This document shows, one piece after another, positions 35,600-47,720 of a DNA stretch of 64,000 nt (position 1 is the first letter of the stretch; the number at the start of each line of letters is the position of its first letter). The notes under the pieces are model-generated. The model worked only from the letters and a program-made list of their open reading frames with translations, had not been told where the DNA came from and ran no database searches. The DNA is from Mytilus galloprovincialis (lineage: Eukaryota > Mollusca > Bivalvia > Mytilida > Mytilidae). The position numbers and the translations under genes were made by a program. The stretch spans positions 64,147,865 to 64,211,864 of the forward strand of contig NC_134843.1 in NCBI RefSeq assembly GCF_965363235.1. The letters are read 5' to 3'.

Positions 35600-36540
35600 A
35601 AATAAACTACTAAAGATTTACAGATAAGCATCCCGGAAACCCCACATTATGCATTCATTTCCTAACTAAATTTCCGTTTAGGCTTTTGACTGTGCATTAA
35701 ATTGATTCGATTTAAGTCAGTTTCAACTGCTCTGAAATAATTTAAAGATTATGTAGTTCTGCACAGATCTCTTAATCGTAAGTCGAAATATGACATCGCA
35801 CCAAAATAAACTAAATCAATAATGCAGAAAAGAAAAATAAATAGAGACAGAGTAATGATAATAATGATGAACGTATGTGGTTAAAAAGACAATCAATATA
35901 AGAATATAAGGAATTTAAGGGCAAACGATACAGTTTTGATCCCGTATTTAAATTTTGATGAAAATTTGCCTATTATTTTTGTCTAATTTTTTGTGTGTGT
36001 AATGTACAGTACAAGTCCCAAAATAAATGCAATTTTCAGAAACATTGCATGTTTACATCATACAAATTTGACCAATACACATCCATAGCCTTAAAGGCAA
36101 GTCAAGAGATATTTCGAAAAGTGTAAATATTACTTTTATGCACTTGGCTTAATCACTCTTTCCTCAAAATCAGTAAAAATAAAACATTCAAAAGTTTATT
36201 TGAGCTCTCTTCTTTCATTTCCATCCACGAAAAACTAAGAAATGTATGAGAAAGGGAAAGAAAAAACCCCACTATAATTAAAGAGAACTACATTCGTGAA
36301 CAACGAAAAGCGGGGTCATAAATTATGGGCTTGGGCCTATATGATTGGTTAATAGCGTCCGCATGGAAACCGTGTATATTCCATATTAGGTTAGTAGGGA
36401 GGTGGGGCTTCCACTCCATATGGAATTTATATCAGGTCACTAACCCACTATGTAACTAGTAGTTTGATTTATAATGCAAGCGGAAATAAATGATACATTG
36501 CGAATACAACATTGCTCATGAGAAACAGCGTATGTGTAAA
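35600..36540. other. Intergenic stretch with one repeat fragment
   Basis: 36360-36445 matches the 20430 region (ACCGTGTATATTCCATATTA, GGTCACTA..CTATGTAACTA). Nothing else is recognised. Confidence 0.45.
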
Positions 36541-36905
36541 GAATTGAAAACAACACGTTTAATAATTTCTTGCGTCCGAAGCGCTTTTCTGTATTTACCT
36601 TCATCAGGAACGCTCAAAGCAAACATTTGAAATCCGCAGATGTATAAGTACCGAAACCGTTGAAGAGCTATGTGTCAAAAATACCTAAAATAAAGCCAAC
36701 TTTGCCTGAGGGAGTTGAAACCTTAGTTTCTTAAAAATTTCAAAATTTAGTAACGTTTGTTAAATCATGTCAGTACCGAAGTACTGACTACTGAGATGAT
36801 AATACCCTCGGGGACTGATAGTCCACCATTAGAGGTATCGACCTAGTTGAGTACAAAATTGAAAACATGACGTTTAATAATTTCTTGCGTCCGAAGCGCT
36901 TTGAC
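36541..36905 (-). mobile_element. Unit of a third hammerhead repeat family, bounded by half-repeats
   Basis: CGTTTAATAATTTCTTGCGT occurs at about 36556 and 36872, 316 bp apart. The first lies in a full hammerhead (36572-36613, minus); the second stops just past the ribozyme cleavage region. Between them is the GC-rich hairpin module (36798-36845). Confidence 0.65.
36572..36613 (-). ncRNA. Hammerhead ribozyme, third family
   Basis: On the minus strand: stem I GCGTTC with GGACGC, core CTGATGA, GAAA, and self-complementary AAGCGCTT as stem III, with cleavage expected after TTC. Stem II is poorly paired in this copy, so activity is uncertain. Confidence 0.6.
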
Positions 36906-36929
36906 ACTTTTGATTATTTTACAAAAAAA

Positions 36930-37270
36930 CTATTTAAAATTCTTCAAAGATGTTATATTTTCGGTACTTTTGTCGACTGCTTTTATCCCTATTTTGACAT
37001 TTTTACCTATTTTGTCTGTGTGTTTCTATCACACATTGTTGTCAATATAATGGAATTTGATGCGAATGTCATACAAGTGAAAGGTTTAGCTAGCTTTAAC
37101 ACTAGGTTTAATCCATCATTTTCTACATTAGATAATGCCTATACCAAATCAGAAATATAAGGTGTTATCGTTTCGTTTAATATGTTTGAGCTTTTTACTT
37201 TGCTATTTGATTAGAGACTTTCCGTTTTAAATTTCCGTTGAATTTCAGTACTTTGTGTGATTTAACTTTG
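36930..37270 (+). repeat. R3 repeat copy
   Basis: TTTGACATTTTTACCTATTT, GTCAATATAATGGAATTTGA, GTTTGAGCTTTTTACTTTGC and TTGATTAGAGACTTTCCG are in the same order as in the copies at 35195 and 43200. It overlaps a 97-codon open frame that I take as chance. Confidence 0.6.
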
Positions 37271-37724
37271 AATGATATGAATGCTTTTGATTCCATTAGA
37301 AAATAAAGTAATTAGAAATATACTTAAGGTCAGAGGTTCCCTACTTGGAACAGGTATAAAATGCGATGGGATTAAGCAGGTTTTGTGAGATATCTAGTTC
37401 TACCTCAGAAACCAATTTAGAAAAAAAAACATTACACACAGCAGTTTGAACAATAAAACAGTTTAAAATTCCGATGTATGGTTAACGGAAAAAAACAAAG
37501 CAGAATGACAATGATAAATACGTTAACAAAGAACAACTAGCAGTTTCGAACATTCCAGCTTCAGACCTAAAATAAAGTGATTGATCATGATGATAGAGTA
37601 TGTCTTAACGGTTAAACCCTTCAATGTTAAAGGTCATATGGCAATACGTTTTTGTTTTTTTTCCCAAATGATTTGATACCGGGAAATTACTTTAATTTAA
37701 ACCATGTCAGCTATCTAGTTTTAT

Positions 37725-38054
37725 CCACAGGCGCTTGGGTATAAGATACAGATTTTTTTGATTTTTTGTTGTTGATTAATATAGTCAATTTTCTTATTCA
37801 TAATACACATCTGTCACTTCTGTGCATGTCTCACCTATATATAGCTAGTTTTGAGTGATTTAAACGACTCACAGAAAATATCCAATTTTACAATCCATAC
37901 TAAAAAAAATTGGTTATTTTCTCCGAGTCGTTTAAATCACTCGAAACTAGGTGAGACATGCACAAAAGTGATAAATATGTATAATTAATATAGAAAATTG
38001 AATATCTTAATCAACGAAAAAATAGAAAAAAATATCTGTATCATATGCCTGTGG
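37725..38054. mobile_element. Foldback element, about 330 bp
   Basis: The two halves are imperfect reverse complements over nearly the whole length, from CCACAGG (37725) to CCTGTGG (38054). Matching inner blocks include GTGCATGTCTCACCTA / TAGGTGAGACATGCAC and GAGTGATTTAAACGACTC / GAGTCGTTTAAATCACTC. The centre lies near 37895-37910. Non-coding; a MITE- or foldback-type element about 0.5 kb upstream of the copy-2 promoter. Confidence 0.85.
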
Positions 38055-38498
38055 TTTTATATACAAAAAAGGCATTTTTGTATTCTTTGATATCAAGTTC
38101 AATTTTCCATACAGAAAAGACATTTTTTTTCTGTGTCCAGTAGCATCGTTAAGCATATTCTTAAAATATTTTCCCGCACAATATCTGGACATCGGTGGAC
38201 ATACATCATTGCAGACGTTTACAAATAAGAATCAGCACTTAGACTATAGTCATAAAGTAGGACAACAAAAGAACAAAAGACACACCCGAGATCATGCTTC
38301 CGAAGTGATTGTCTAGGTTTATCTTCAGAATGAGCGCCCAAAGCTTAATAGTTGAAGCTAATTGCATATATTTTTAACGAAACAGTCGAAGTGCTATATG
38401 ACTGTAAGGCACATAAGAAATCCACATATCTATAAATTATCATCCCATCGTAAATGATTTGGTATATTGATGTTTTGAATTTTATCAACTCGAAAGCT

Positions 38499-38510
38499 AT
38501 TTTTATATAC
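38499..38510 (+). promoter_or_regulatory. TATA-like element of EEP-like copy 2
   Basis: CTATTTTTATATAC lies about 140 bp before the exon-1 donor, in the same place as in the other promoters of the array. CTGAAAGTTT follows at about 38560. Confidence 0.4.
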
Positions 38511-38594
38511 GTGGAAAATCCCCAATCTATTTCAGGCTCATGATCGAATACTAAATTCATCTGAAAGTTTTCAGAGATTCCATTTAATAACTGC

Positions 38595-38641
38595 GCACAT
38601 TATTAAGTATTGCAGTTGTGCATTCGACGACAGAACTAAAG
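38595..38641 (+). other. Leader exon 1 of EEP-like copy 2 (start approximate)
   Basis: GCATTCGACG leads to ..ACTAAAG|GTTAGTG, with donor GT at 38642. The GCATTCGA word matches the copy-3 and fifth-locus leaders. Confidence 0.5.
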
Positions 38642-39441
38642 GTTAGTGTTTCAAATTTTACATTACTAGTAGCGTTACTGTTGAGCTAAAAGTATATAGT
38701 TTAAGTAAATTCCAAGCAACGTTTGTTTATTGTGTCAAATTCAAATAGTATGAAAAATTTATTTCTTTGGTCTTGTAATAATTTTTCGATGCGAAGTAAA
38801 AATGAAACAGAAGTATTACTAATATATGAAACAAAACACTTTACTGTAAAATGTGTTCATTATCAAAAACACAATATATACAAGTTATAGAAATATCAAT
38901 AATAAATGATTTAAAAAAGGAATAGTGTATCACTTCATACAAGAAATGATAAAATGTAGTAAACGATAAAAAGTGTAACAAATGTGTATCTTTCTATAAG
39001 ATTTCAACTTTTTTTCAAAATAATTAAACCTGCATTTTATTAACATAATTGGACATGTTTTGTTTTTAAATTTTAAACATATCTGATTGATAAACACCTG
39101 TTACATCAATTCCTTGGTTGCCCAGGGAAGCAACCAAGGGGCCTCCGATTTTTACAGGCTGATTTGTCGGGAAAAAAAATGAGAAAAAAACCCTTCCCAT
39201 TTTTAATAATCATGCAACATCTATCTTTATAAACGAATATAATTGGGCATGTTAAACAAAAACCATTACGTAATCTCTGCACTTGGATGCATGTTTGTGA
39301 GCATATTCTTATATTCGTTTTGTAATGTAAATTTTATAATATTTATTACTAAATAGTGATATCTATTTATAGAATAGTTAACTAATCATATCACTTTATA
39401 AGAACATAATGCCTGTCTAAACTAAATATTCTTACGTCGTA

Positions 39442-39655
39442 TTACAGTAACTTACTAATAAAATTGACGGTACTATTTTTCTTACACCAGATGCTCATTT
39501 CGACAATACATGTCTGTTCAGTGATGCTCGTGGCCAAAATATTTGAAATCCAAAGCTTATATAAAAGATGAAGAGCTATAATCCAAAAGGTCCAAAAAGT
39601 ATAGCCAAATCCGTGTAAGGAATCAGTGCTTTGCATGAGGGAGATTCATTCATAA
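39442..39655 (-). repeat. Decayed single unit of the 16540 ribozyme repeat
   Basis: The minus strand reads CTTTGCATGAGGGAG..., TTTGGCTATACTTTTTGGAC and GGCCACGAGCATCACTGA, matching 16912-17100. The ribozyme core departs from consensus. It lies inside intron 1 of EEP-like copy 2. Confidence 0.75.
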
Positions 39656-39824
39656 TATATGAAATAAGTGCATTTATGACAGTAGTTTTCAAAAAATCGT
39701 TTTGATGATAGTGAAAGTAAAAGTTAAATCGTGAGTTCACAAACAAGAAATCGATACAAAATGGACTGCAAGAATATAAAAAAATATATTCATGTTTGTA
39801 AAATAAAGAATTTTCGTTTTTTCA

Positions 39825-39892
39825 GAAATAGCGCAACTTTCAAACCAAATAAAGAAATTAAAAGAACTACAATATAAAGAAGGTCAGAAAAA
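39825..39892 (+). other. Leader exon 2 of EEP-like copy 2
   Basis: 68 bp between GTTTTTTCAG and GTAAGTAG, ATG-free, the same length as the copy-1 counterpart. Confidence 0.6.
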
Positions 39893-40403
39893 AGTAAGTA
39901 GTAAGTTGTTATTATCTCATTTCATGTCCCATATGTAAACAATACACCAACATACATTTGTACAGTTAACATGGTTAACTATTATTCAAATCTCATTCTT
40001 TCATTAACAAGAGTAAACAGACAAAAATGAAGATAAAAGTCGAAACCAGCAGGAATCATATGAATTCTAAAAGGAGAGAGCCCTGATGCATGGAGAAGAA
40101 AACAAAAATTAAATTGAATAACACAAAAAAGTAAATAAACCATACCGACAGCCTTTGTGTAAATATATCCAGATACATGCACAACATGTCTATTATTTAT
40201 TTCGTGTGTAAAGTTATGTAATCGATCTGAGGTTTATTTTTAGATAAGTTTATATTTTCTGAAAATAAGTTCTATCAATTTATGGACGCGTCAATAGACA
40301 CGACCTTTTTCTTGGTGTATATTCTAGTTGATCTATGCATCAAGTATCAAATTTAAATCTAAGTCATTAACATGATATTTACAAATAAATTACAGAAATT
40401 AAA

Positions 40404-41294
40404 ATGGGACGAGACACAGACAGACTTACAATCGTTAGCATGAATGCTTCTGGGAGAAAAGGAAGACAATACCAGAACTATCGAAAGTCTTATCTTAACG
40501 ATATAATCGGAGACAATGAACCCGATATTTTATTTTTACCGGGAGACGATCCAGATATGTCGTCACCAGTTTTAAAAGATTATCGACAAACACAAGTCCA
40601 CCACAACCACGAGACTGTTCTGTTGTACGATACTAAGAGACTACAACTGCAAACACCAAATTGGTACGATCTGATACCATCTTTAGTAGTTCCTGGCATC
40701 GCACAAGGAAAACTGATGTATCCCTTAGTTGACATCCTGGCTCCAAAACCTACTCAACATGTTGTGAAGCAATTTCATTGTATAAGTTGGCATTGGGAGC
40801 TGACTCAAACAACAACACAGGAACTCTATCAGTTTGCTTTTCGTTACTTATGGTTGGCGCAATATCTTGGGTGGATTTCTGGAGTTGAGATCCTGATTGG
40901 AGGCGACTTTAATTTGCCTATTCAACAGATACAAACGCTCCTGAGTGAACATAATACACTTGTCCAAAAGCAAGTTGAAGATATCAAACCATTTTTTAGG
41001 GAAATGGGATACATGGATGAAATGACTGACAATGTAAATCGTCCTGGACGTCGACTCCGACAACTTAAACTGCATCAGTGTAGGTCTGTTGCAGGTATAA
41101 ACCAAGAAACGGACTACTTTGTTGCGTCAAAAGAAATGCAGCTATGTAAGACTGAAATGATGACAGCCTCCACACTTCCTGGAAGATGTGCAACACTAAC
41201 TGTAACCAGGCCCGCTGTACATAGTTACTGTCCTGCGCCAACGAAGACAGAAATGTGTATTCCATCAAGGCCACCACGACACAACGGAGGATAA
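40404..41294 (+). CDS. EEP-fold-like protein, array copy 2
   Basis: 296 residues, one coding exon; acceptor AATTACAG ends at 40395 and ATG follows 8 bases later. This is the least altered copy and a good reference: SMNASGR (Asn14), EPDILFLPGD (39-48), HETVLLYDTKRL (69-80), FHCISWHWEL (124-133), ILIGGDFNLP (163-172), MGYMDEMTDN (201-210), RRLRQLKLHQC (216-226) and TDYFVASKEM (236-245). These fall in the order of EEP-superfamily blocks (N, E, H, GDFN, DYIFVS). GDFN is intact, but the LQE glutamate is Gly/Asp here and no SDH motif follows. The tail has Cys276 and Cys285 and ends RPPRHNGG. It is very similar to copies 1 and 4. Substrate and partners unknown. Confidence 0.87.
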   Translation: MGRDTDRLTIVSMNASGRKGRQYQNYRKSYLNDIIGDNEPDILFLPGDDPDMSSPVLKDYRQTQVHHNHETVLLYDTKRLQLQTPNWYDLIPSLVVPGIAQGKLMYPLVDILAPKPTQHVVKQFHCISWHWELTQTTTQELYQFAFRYLWLAQYLGWISGVEILIGGDFNLPIQQIQTLLSEHNTLVQKQVEDIKPFFREMGYMDEMTDNVNRPGRRLRQLKLHQCRSVAGINQETDYFVASKEMQLCKTEMMTASTLPGRCATLTVTRPAVHSYCPAPTKTEMCIPSRPPRHNGG

Positions 41295-42404
41295 ATGCAT
41301 TTCCTATTTCTTATAAAATCACATGTATCAAGTATTATTCGTTTAATTTATCTTTCTTATTTATCTTATTGTTATGTTTGAATTTTGTATACCAGTATGT
41401 ATATATGTATAATTTATGATTACAAATTTAGAAATGAAAAATGGCAAAATATTGTAAAAAAAAAGAATAGAAGTTGTTTATTCGAAACGCGAAGCCCTTT
41501 AACAATTGTGTATATATATTCTGTAAAAAAATCTGTTTACTATATTAGTCAAAATTTTTCATGTGTCCATTGTATGATTTCATTTTCAAAGCTCTGATGG
41601 ATTGTTGACGATGACATTGTGTTTGCACTTGTAAACCTTATGTGACTTAGTATAGACTTACACAAACACATGTTAATACTATAAACGTGTTTGATGTTCT
41701 TTCTCCACTGTGTGATAATATAACAGACGACTACATTTAATCTGTTTTATTTCTGGTATTTAGCATGCATAGAGTACAACATTACCGTCATCTTAGAGGG
41801 AAAATATTAGGATATGCTAGAGTAAGTTTGTATGATGTTTGTTTTTTTTTTGGGGGGGAGGGGATGGTGTAAGACAATTGTATATGTTTGGGTTGTATTA
41901 TTTTTATAAATAAAGCTACTGTTTACATATTATATTTGTATTAGTATTTGGCCAGATCAAGTAGTAAAGGAGAACAACAAACAAACAAACAAACAAACAA
42001 AATTAAAAAAAATGGACAATTCATAGACAACTAAATACTGCGCAAAACAGATCTGACCATTAAAGAAAGTTGATTCGATGCTTATATTTTTGACACGAGT
42101 CTTTGGAAACTCTCTATATTAAAATCTGTTTGATCTCGTTATAGCATAAATGTCAACTAAACCGTGAAACATAATTATCACTGAAGTTAAAGCTCATTAC
42201 AGATGAAAAAACAAACTTGTAGTTGTGATTTGGGTTGTATTTGATACCCTATAGTTGAGAACTGTAAAACACAACTACCACAACTATGACTAAAGTTAAC
42301 CAACAGGAAATTAAAAGAACCAAATTGTTTTAATATTTGAAATAAAAATATAGACCCCCATGTAGTCTCATAAGGACAGCCTTTGTAAATAAAAATCATC
42401 ATGC
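41295..42404. other. 3' flank of copy 2
   Basis: A possible polyadenylation signal AATAAA lies at 41909. A (CAAA)n microsatellite lies at about 41977-42000. No gene is seen. Confidence 0.5.
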
Positions 42405-43060
42405 AGACATCTTATACGTTCAGGTATTTCACATTCAATCTTTTATGGTAATATTCTTTACAAAGTACAACAATGTCGGCTTTAACCTCATAAGCTAATC
42501 AAACTTATAAACAGACTGATTAAGAAGGGGTATAGTTACGATATTGTTGTCAAGTCATTGAAGATGGTAAACTTAGGTTTTAATATTGATTCACTCATAG
42601 TGACTTTCCATTGGAAATAAACACATGTATACTAAAACCAGTTGTTAGCATGATACGGGTGATGTTCTTCTCATATATTTTTATGACGGTATGATACTAG
42701 TCTACTAACGGGAGGAATTGTGCTTGATTTTCATATGATGTAGAAATAATCATCTTTCAATCAGTGTAATTGAGGTCTGGAGATGGCTTGTCAGTAACTG
42801 CTAGAAGTCCTTTGTTAATGTATGTATTACTATCATTTCGCTTTGTTTTTTTTGTTACATATTCTGAAGTCGTACTGTCTATGCTAATGGCAAATGTTCC
42901 TTGTTATTCTGCGGTTTACATGTTGTAACAAGTATATTATTTATTGTTGCGTTTTCTGTCTTGAGTGTTTTGCGTTTGTGCTGTATTTCTGTCTCTTGGT
43001 GTTGTCGTTTTAGCTATATTTTCAACCGCAATTTTACGTCAGAGTAAATGTTAATCTAAC
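42405..43060 (+). mobile_element. Truncated retroelement, RT C-terminus and 3' tail
   Basis: CTTATACGTTCAGGTATTTC and GACTGATTAAGAAGGGGTAT ... AATATTGATTCACTCATAG match the same family at 46875-47070, followed by a shared tail (CCAGTTGTTAGCATG ... GAATTGTGCTTGATTTTCAT ... GGTCTGGAGATGGC). Only the last part of the RT frame is left, and it is broken. Confidence 0.7.
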
Positions 43061-43199
43061 CATGTGCCTATCAGGGTGAGGATTCGGTCCCAGTACTAAA
43101 AAAAGTTCAATACTTTATAGGTGGATATTTTACATAGATATTAATATATTTGTAAAATAAAAAAAGCAATGGATGAGATTTTAAATTTGATGTATGAAT

Positions 43200-43500
43200 T
43201 TTTGTGCTTCTTTGTTACAATTGTTTGTTTTTTATTGAGATTATGATTACAACTCAATGTTGACTGCTGTACCCCTTTTTTTTGACATTTTTTTTTTGTT
43301 TTATTCACGCATCGTTGTAAAAATAATGGAATTTGATGTGTTTGACCTTTTGATTTTGCCATTTGATAAGGGACTTTCATTTTTGAATTTTCCTCGAAGT
43401 TCAGAATTTTTTATTTTTTATTTTTTTCGTATAAGTGGGAGGTTTGGCTAGCCGTAAAGCAGGTTCAACCCACAATTTTATTTTGAATTGTTTTTTAAAA
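43200..43500 (+). repeat. R3 repeat copy
   Basis: GTTGACTGCTGTACCCC, ATAATGGAATTTGATGTGTT and TTTGATTTTGCCATTTGATA match the R3 copies at 35195 and 36930. Confidence 0.6.
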
Positions 43501-45069
43501 AGTCAGGAATAAGGCCGTTGTTATGAAAAATTTCGTTTCTATGTCTGTTGGTGTTTGCTGTTGTTACACTTCAGTGTTTCTGTTTTCCTTTGTTTTCCTC
43601 CTGTAGTTGATATATTTCCCCTGGTTTTAGTTTGTAACCCGGATTTGTTTTCTCTTAATTGATTTATGACTTTTGAGCAGAAGAATGCTACTGTTGCCTT
43701 TATTTGACATTTCGTATGTTTACATTAAACAGATAGGGAGTAGAAAAGAAATAACACAGGATTCAATTCATTGACAAAAGTGTGTCATGAGGTTCAAGTG
43801 TGTTTTTTTTAAAATTTTACGCTATCTTGTATCTTTGATCCTTAAATTATGTTAAAGGCCTTACTATGACTGTGAAATAAAACAAACATCAAGTAAAATA
43901 TTGTGCTGTTCGCCTCTGTCGGTGTCTCGTCAGGATTTTGTTTCATTAATCATTACCCTAATTCATATGTCCCCGTTTTGTTCATATCGTGTAACTAGCA
44001 TGTAGTACACATTGAGTGAACATTACAGAAAAGCACTTCTTTTAAATTTTAAAATTCTACTTTCGCCTTTGAGTTTTCAAAAAGCTGATAAAATAGATAT
44101 TCATGACATTAATACCTGGTTTTACTAAAAACTTCATACGTGCATGAATTATAAATAATATAATAAATTTGTTCCCCGTTATATATGTTATGATGCCCTA
44201 CCAGGTTCTAGTTCAATGTTCGTCTTGTATAGGTTTATAAAATGTATAATTTGTAAATAAAATTTGCGGGATTTGTTTTTAATGTTTGGATATTTTGTAC
44301 ACAAATAATGTATTATGAAGAATTAAATAAAAAACTTTTTTTAATCGAGCTAACAGCATATACAGAAATATCGAAACCACTATCTTGAGGAGGATACTCA
44401 AACAATACAAATGAAAAGTCAAGGTAGACAAGTACAGACAACCAAAAGGAAGAAGGCAGATATCCAAATAGGGGAATTAGAAAATACAAAAAACTCCCCA
44501 AAACAATACAAAACAATACAAAACAAAAATACCATAGCAAAAAGCAGCCCCTGAAAAACCTACCAAAATAGAACGTACGTAAGTTTGCTTAATACACATA
44601 TCATCAGTTATGAAAGTTTCCCTGTCTTATAAAGATACCATGTCTATACATAATTTTGACAGAAGCAGTATTCCTCTAATAAGAACTGAACAATGAGGCT
44701 ACAACAGAATTTTAACAGAATTCCGGCTAATCATTTATGCCCTTTTGTACCTATTATTTGTAACATTGACCTTTGAAATTAACCACCTTGTTACTCTAAA
44801 GTCATTTCGGTTGTCACTGTTGGCTTCACATATCAGGCAATTGTTTATGCGTTACATTATGGCATCTTCTTATTCTAATACTCATTTAAGTGGAGATTAC
44901 AGAACAGATTTATTACTTGAGTAAAGTAACTTCATTACTTCCTTACTACTTTTAAACATAGTGCCACATGATCCCTTTTTAAAATTCAAATGAGAAAATA
45001 AAATCTATAGTAACTGCAATCGGTAAGGATTATATCTTTTTTGATGTTTGTTACAAGGATTGCTCGAAA
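43501..45069. other. Intergenic stretch, nothing recognised
   Basis: T-rich and A-rich runs only. Short minus-strand frames around 44280-44540 look like chance hydrophobic frames. Confidence 0.4.
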
Positions 45070-45959
45070 CCTAAACATATTGGTATGTACTAAAAGGTGG
45101 AGTATTGGAGTGGAGTGTTAGAGTGTTTGAGTGGAGTCATGAAGTGAAATATACTTAGCATATCCAAAAATTAATATCAATTTAAAAATCATGTACATTT
45201 GTTTGTTTTTTTTTTAAATTGCAGCACAAAGTTGGACAATGTTTTGGGTAGCATTAGATTTTTACGACACCTTAGATGGAGGGGGTAATGTTGTTTATTG
45301 TGTAATTTATTTCACTGTCCTGAATTGTAGTGTATTTATTATAAGAAGGGAGGAAGCAAAGGCCCAGTAACCTACGCAGTTAACATTAATTTATGACGAG
45401 CTCACCAAACTTTTATTAAAATACACATAGTGCTTATGTTAATTTTCAAATTGTGGTAGGTTTAGTCCCTAGTTCAAAAAAATGTATGTCTTATTCCCGG
45501 CAAAATATGTTAGAATGAAACTGAGGCTTAAAAATCATCTTGTGATAAAAAGTTTAAAATTATTAATATTTTTGTTATTAATGGACTATGATATAATAAA
45601 ATTAAATAGTCAATCAACATTTTCACTTTGATTTTATCTTAAATGTTTTAAATTTAATACCTGAACTATTTAAAAAAGTTTGTTTCTCCCAATTAAAAAT
45701 AGATAAGGAAAATGTATCTAGCCACCGTCGCCTGTCCATAGAACCCATAAAACTATCATTATTATATCCTCAGAAACTATAAATAACTGTAATAGATGAG
45801 AAATTTTGTTGTTTTTGATTAATTGATAAAATAAACACATGTTAAATCAGTACAAAACACACATTATATGTTCTGCATATTATGAAAATAAGACAGATGT
45901 AAGTATATAATGAAAACATTTCCAACTAATTTTATAGTAAAATGAAGACTCTATCTATT

Positions 45960-46325
45960 GTCCTGAACATTTAATGTTGAATACCGAGCGGTTTTAGTAA
46001 AAGCAAATGATCATCTGATAAACTTTGCTTTATTTCATTATGGATTAAAACATCTTTGATTTCAAACTGAGGACCCTTCTTTCTTGAATAGTCACCATTT
46101 AAATGAAAATATGTGTTTTGCAGAGAAACAGATTGTTTCAAGATTTTGGATCTTGCACTTAAATGCATTCTATGATCATATCTTTTTAACACAAGATTAT
46201 TTGGAACATTTCTATGTTTATCTGAAAATGATTGTCCACAGCTGAATAATTTTCTTACTATTCCAGCTATGAAAGTAAGATGGAATGGTTGTTTAGTAAA
46301 ATCATGTCTATGAACTTCAATGTCT
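45960..46325 (-). pseudogene. Unrecognised reading frame inside the inverted-end segment
   Basis: A minus-strand frame of about 120 codons stays open from about 46325 down to the stop near 45968, without a start codon at its head. It reads ..FTKQPFHLTFIAGIVRKLF.., then LVLKRYDHRMHLSARSKI and KDVLIHNEIKQSLSDDHLLL. An acceptor-like TTTTAAAG precedes it, so it may be the last exon of a larger gene. It has ordinary-looking composition and no match to a family I know. Its place inside the inverted-end segment suggests it belongs to that element, but this is inference. Confidence 0.4.
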
Positions 46326-46529
46326 TGTCTTTAAAATTAATTACAGACTGTTCTTTACTAATTATATATAATTATAAGGTAAAATTGCTGAAAGACCCCA
46401 TCCTAAATTATAGAAATCTATCATTTAACATTAATCTAATATTTTAAAATATTGTTTGGAGATATAACCTTAAAAATGCCCATGACAATCCAAGGTGAAT
46501 TATATTAGTATAATGAATATGAATGCAGT

Positions 46530-47720
46530 TGGATGCTGTTGAAACATTCCCTTTCCTCGATCTTGATATCTATATCACTAACTGAAAGCTTAATACTAAA
46601 ATTTATGATAAAAGAGATGATTTTTCATTTCCTATCGTTAATTATCCATTTTTAGATGGTGACGTTCCTTTGTCACCATCTTACGGTGTTTATATATCTC
46701 AATTTGTACGATTCGCTCGTGTATGTAACAATGTTTTAGATTTTAACGAGAGAAATTTATGTATTACTGAAAAATTATTACACCCGGGTTTTCGATATCA
46801 CAAACTAGTCAAAACATTTACTAAATTTAATCATCGGTATAAGGACATCATTCGTAAATATAGCTCAGCATGCAGACTTCTTATACGTTCAGGTATTTCA
46901 CATCCAATTTTTTATGGAAATATTCTTTATAAAGCACAAAAATGTCAGTATTCACCTCAGAAACTAACAAAACCTTTAAATAGACTTATCAAGAAGGAAT
47001 ATAGTTACGATACTGTTGTCAGGTCATTAAAGATTGTATATTTTGGCGTTAATATTGATTCACTTATAGGGTCTTTGCATCGGAACTAACCACATTTATT
47101 TAATAACCAGTTGTTGGCATGGCATGTCTTCTCATATATGTTATGATGGTATAATACTAAACACATAACGGGAAGGATTGTGCCTGATATTCATATGATG
47201 AAATCATAATCTTTCAATCAGTTTAATTGAAGTCTGGAGCTGGCATGTCAGTTAACTGCTAGTAGTCTGTTGTTATTTATGTATTATTGTCATTTTGTTT
47301 ATTTTCTTTGTTTACATCTTCTGACATCAGACTCGGACTTCTTTTGAATTGAATTTTTAAATGTGCGTATTGTTATGCGTTTACTTTTCTACATTGGCTA
47401 GAGGTATAGGGGGATGGTTGAGATCTCATAAACATGTTTAACCCCGTCCCAAGTCAGGAGCCTCTGGCCTTTGTTAGTCTTGTATTGTTTTATTTTTAGT
47501 TTCTTGTGTACAATTTGGAAATAAGTATGGCGTTCATTATCACTGAACTAGTATATATTTGTTTAGGGGTCAGCTGAAGGACGCCTCCGGGTGCGGGAAT
47601 TTCACGCTACATTGAAGACCTGTTGATGAACTTCTGCTGTTGTTTTTTCTATGGTCGGGTTGTTGTCCCTTCGACACATTCCCTCTTTCCATTCTCAATT
47701 TTATTCTATGATTTTTATAG
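46530..47720 (+). mobile_element. Truncated retroelement with RT C-terminus and full 3' tail
   Basis: The N-side reads FPFLDLDIYI and KIYDKRDDFSFPIVNYPFLD. The open frame 46670-47089 continues SPSYGVYISQFVRFARVC, LHPGFRYHKLVKTFTKF, SGISHPIFYGNILYKAQ and ends GSLHRN. This is the thumb/C-terminal part of a non-LTR-type reverse transcriptase; the palm with its YxDD box is missing. The tail runs to CACATTCCCTCTTTCCATTC near 47700, the same end as at 21670-21930. 5'-truncated and inactive. Confidence 0.75.

Noticed and set aside
36867-37160. 97-codon open frame
   Set aside because: It lies across the R3 dispersed repeat and the end of a ribozyme repeat, and its related repeats do not keep the frame.
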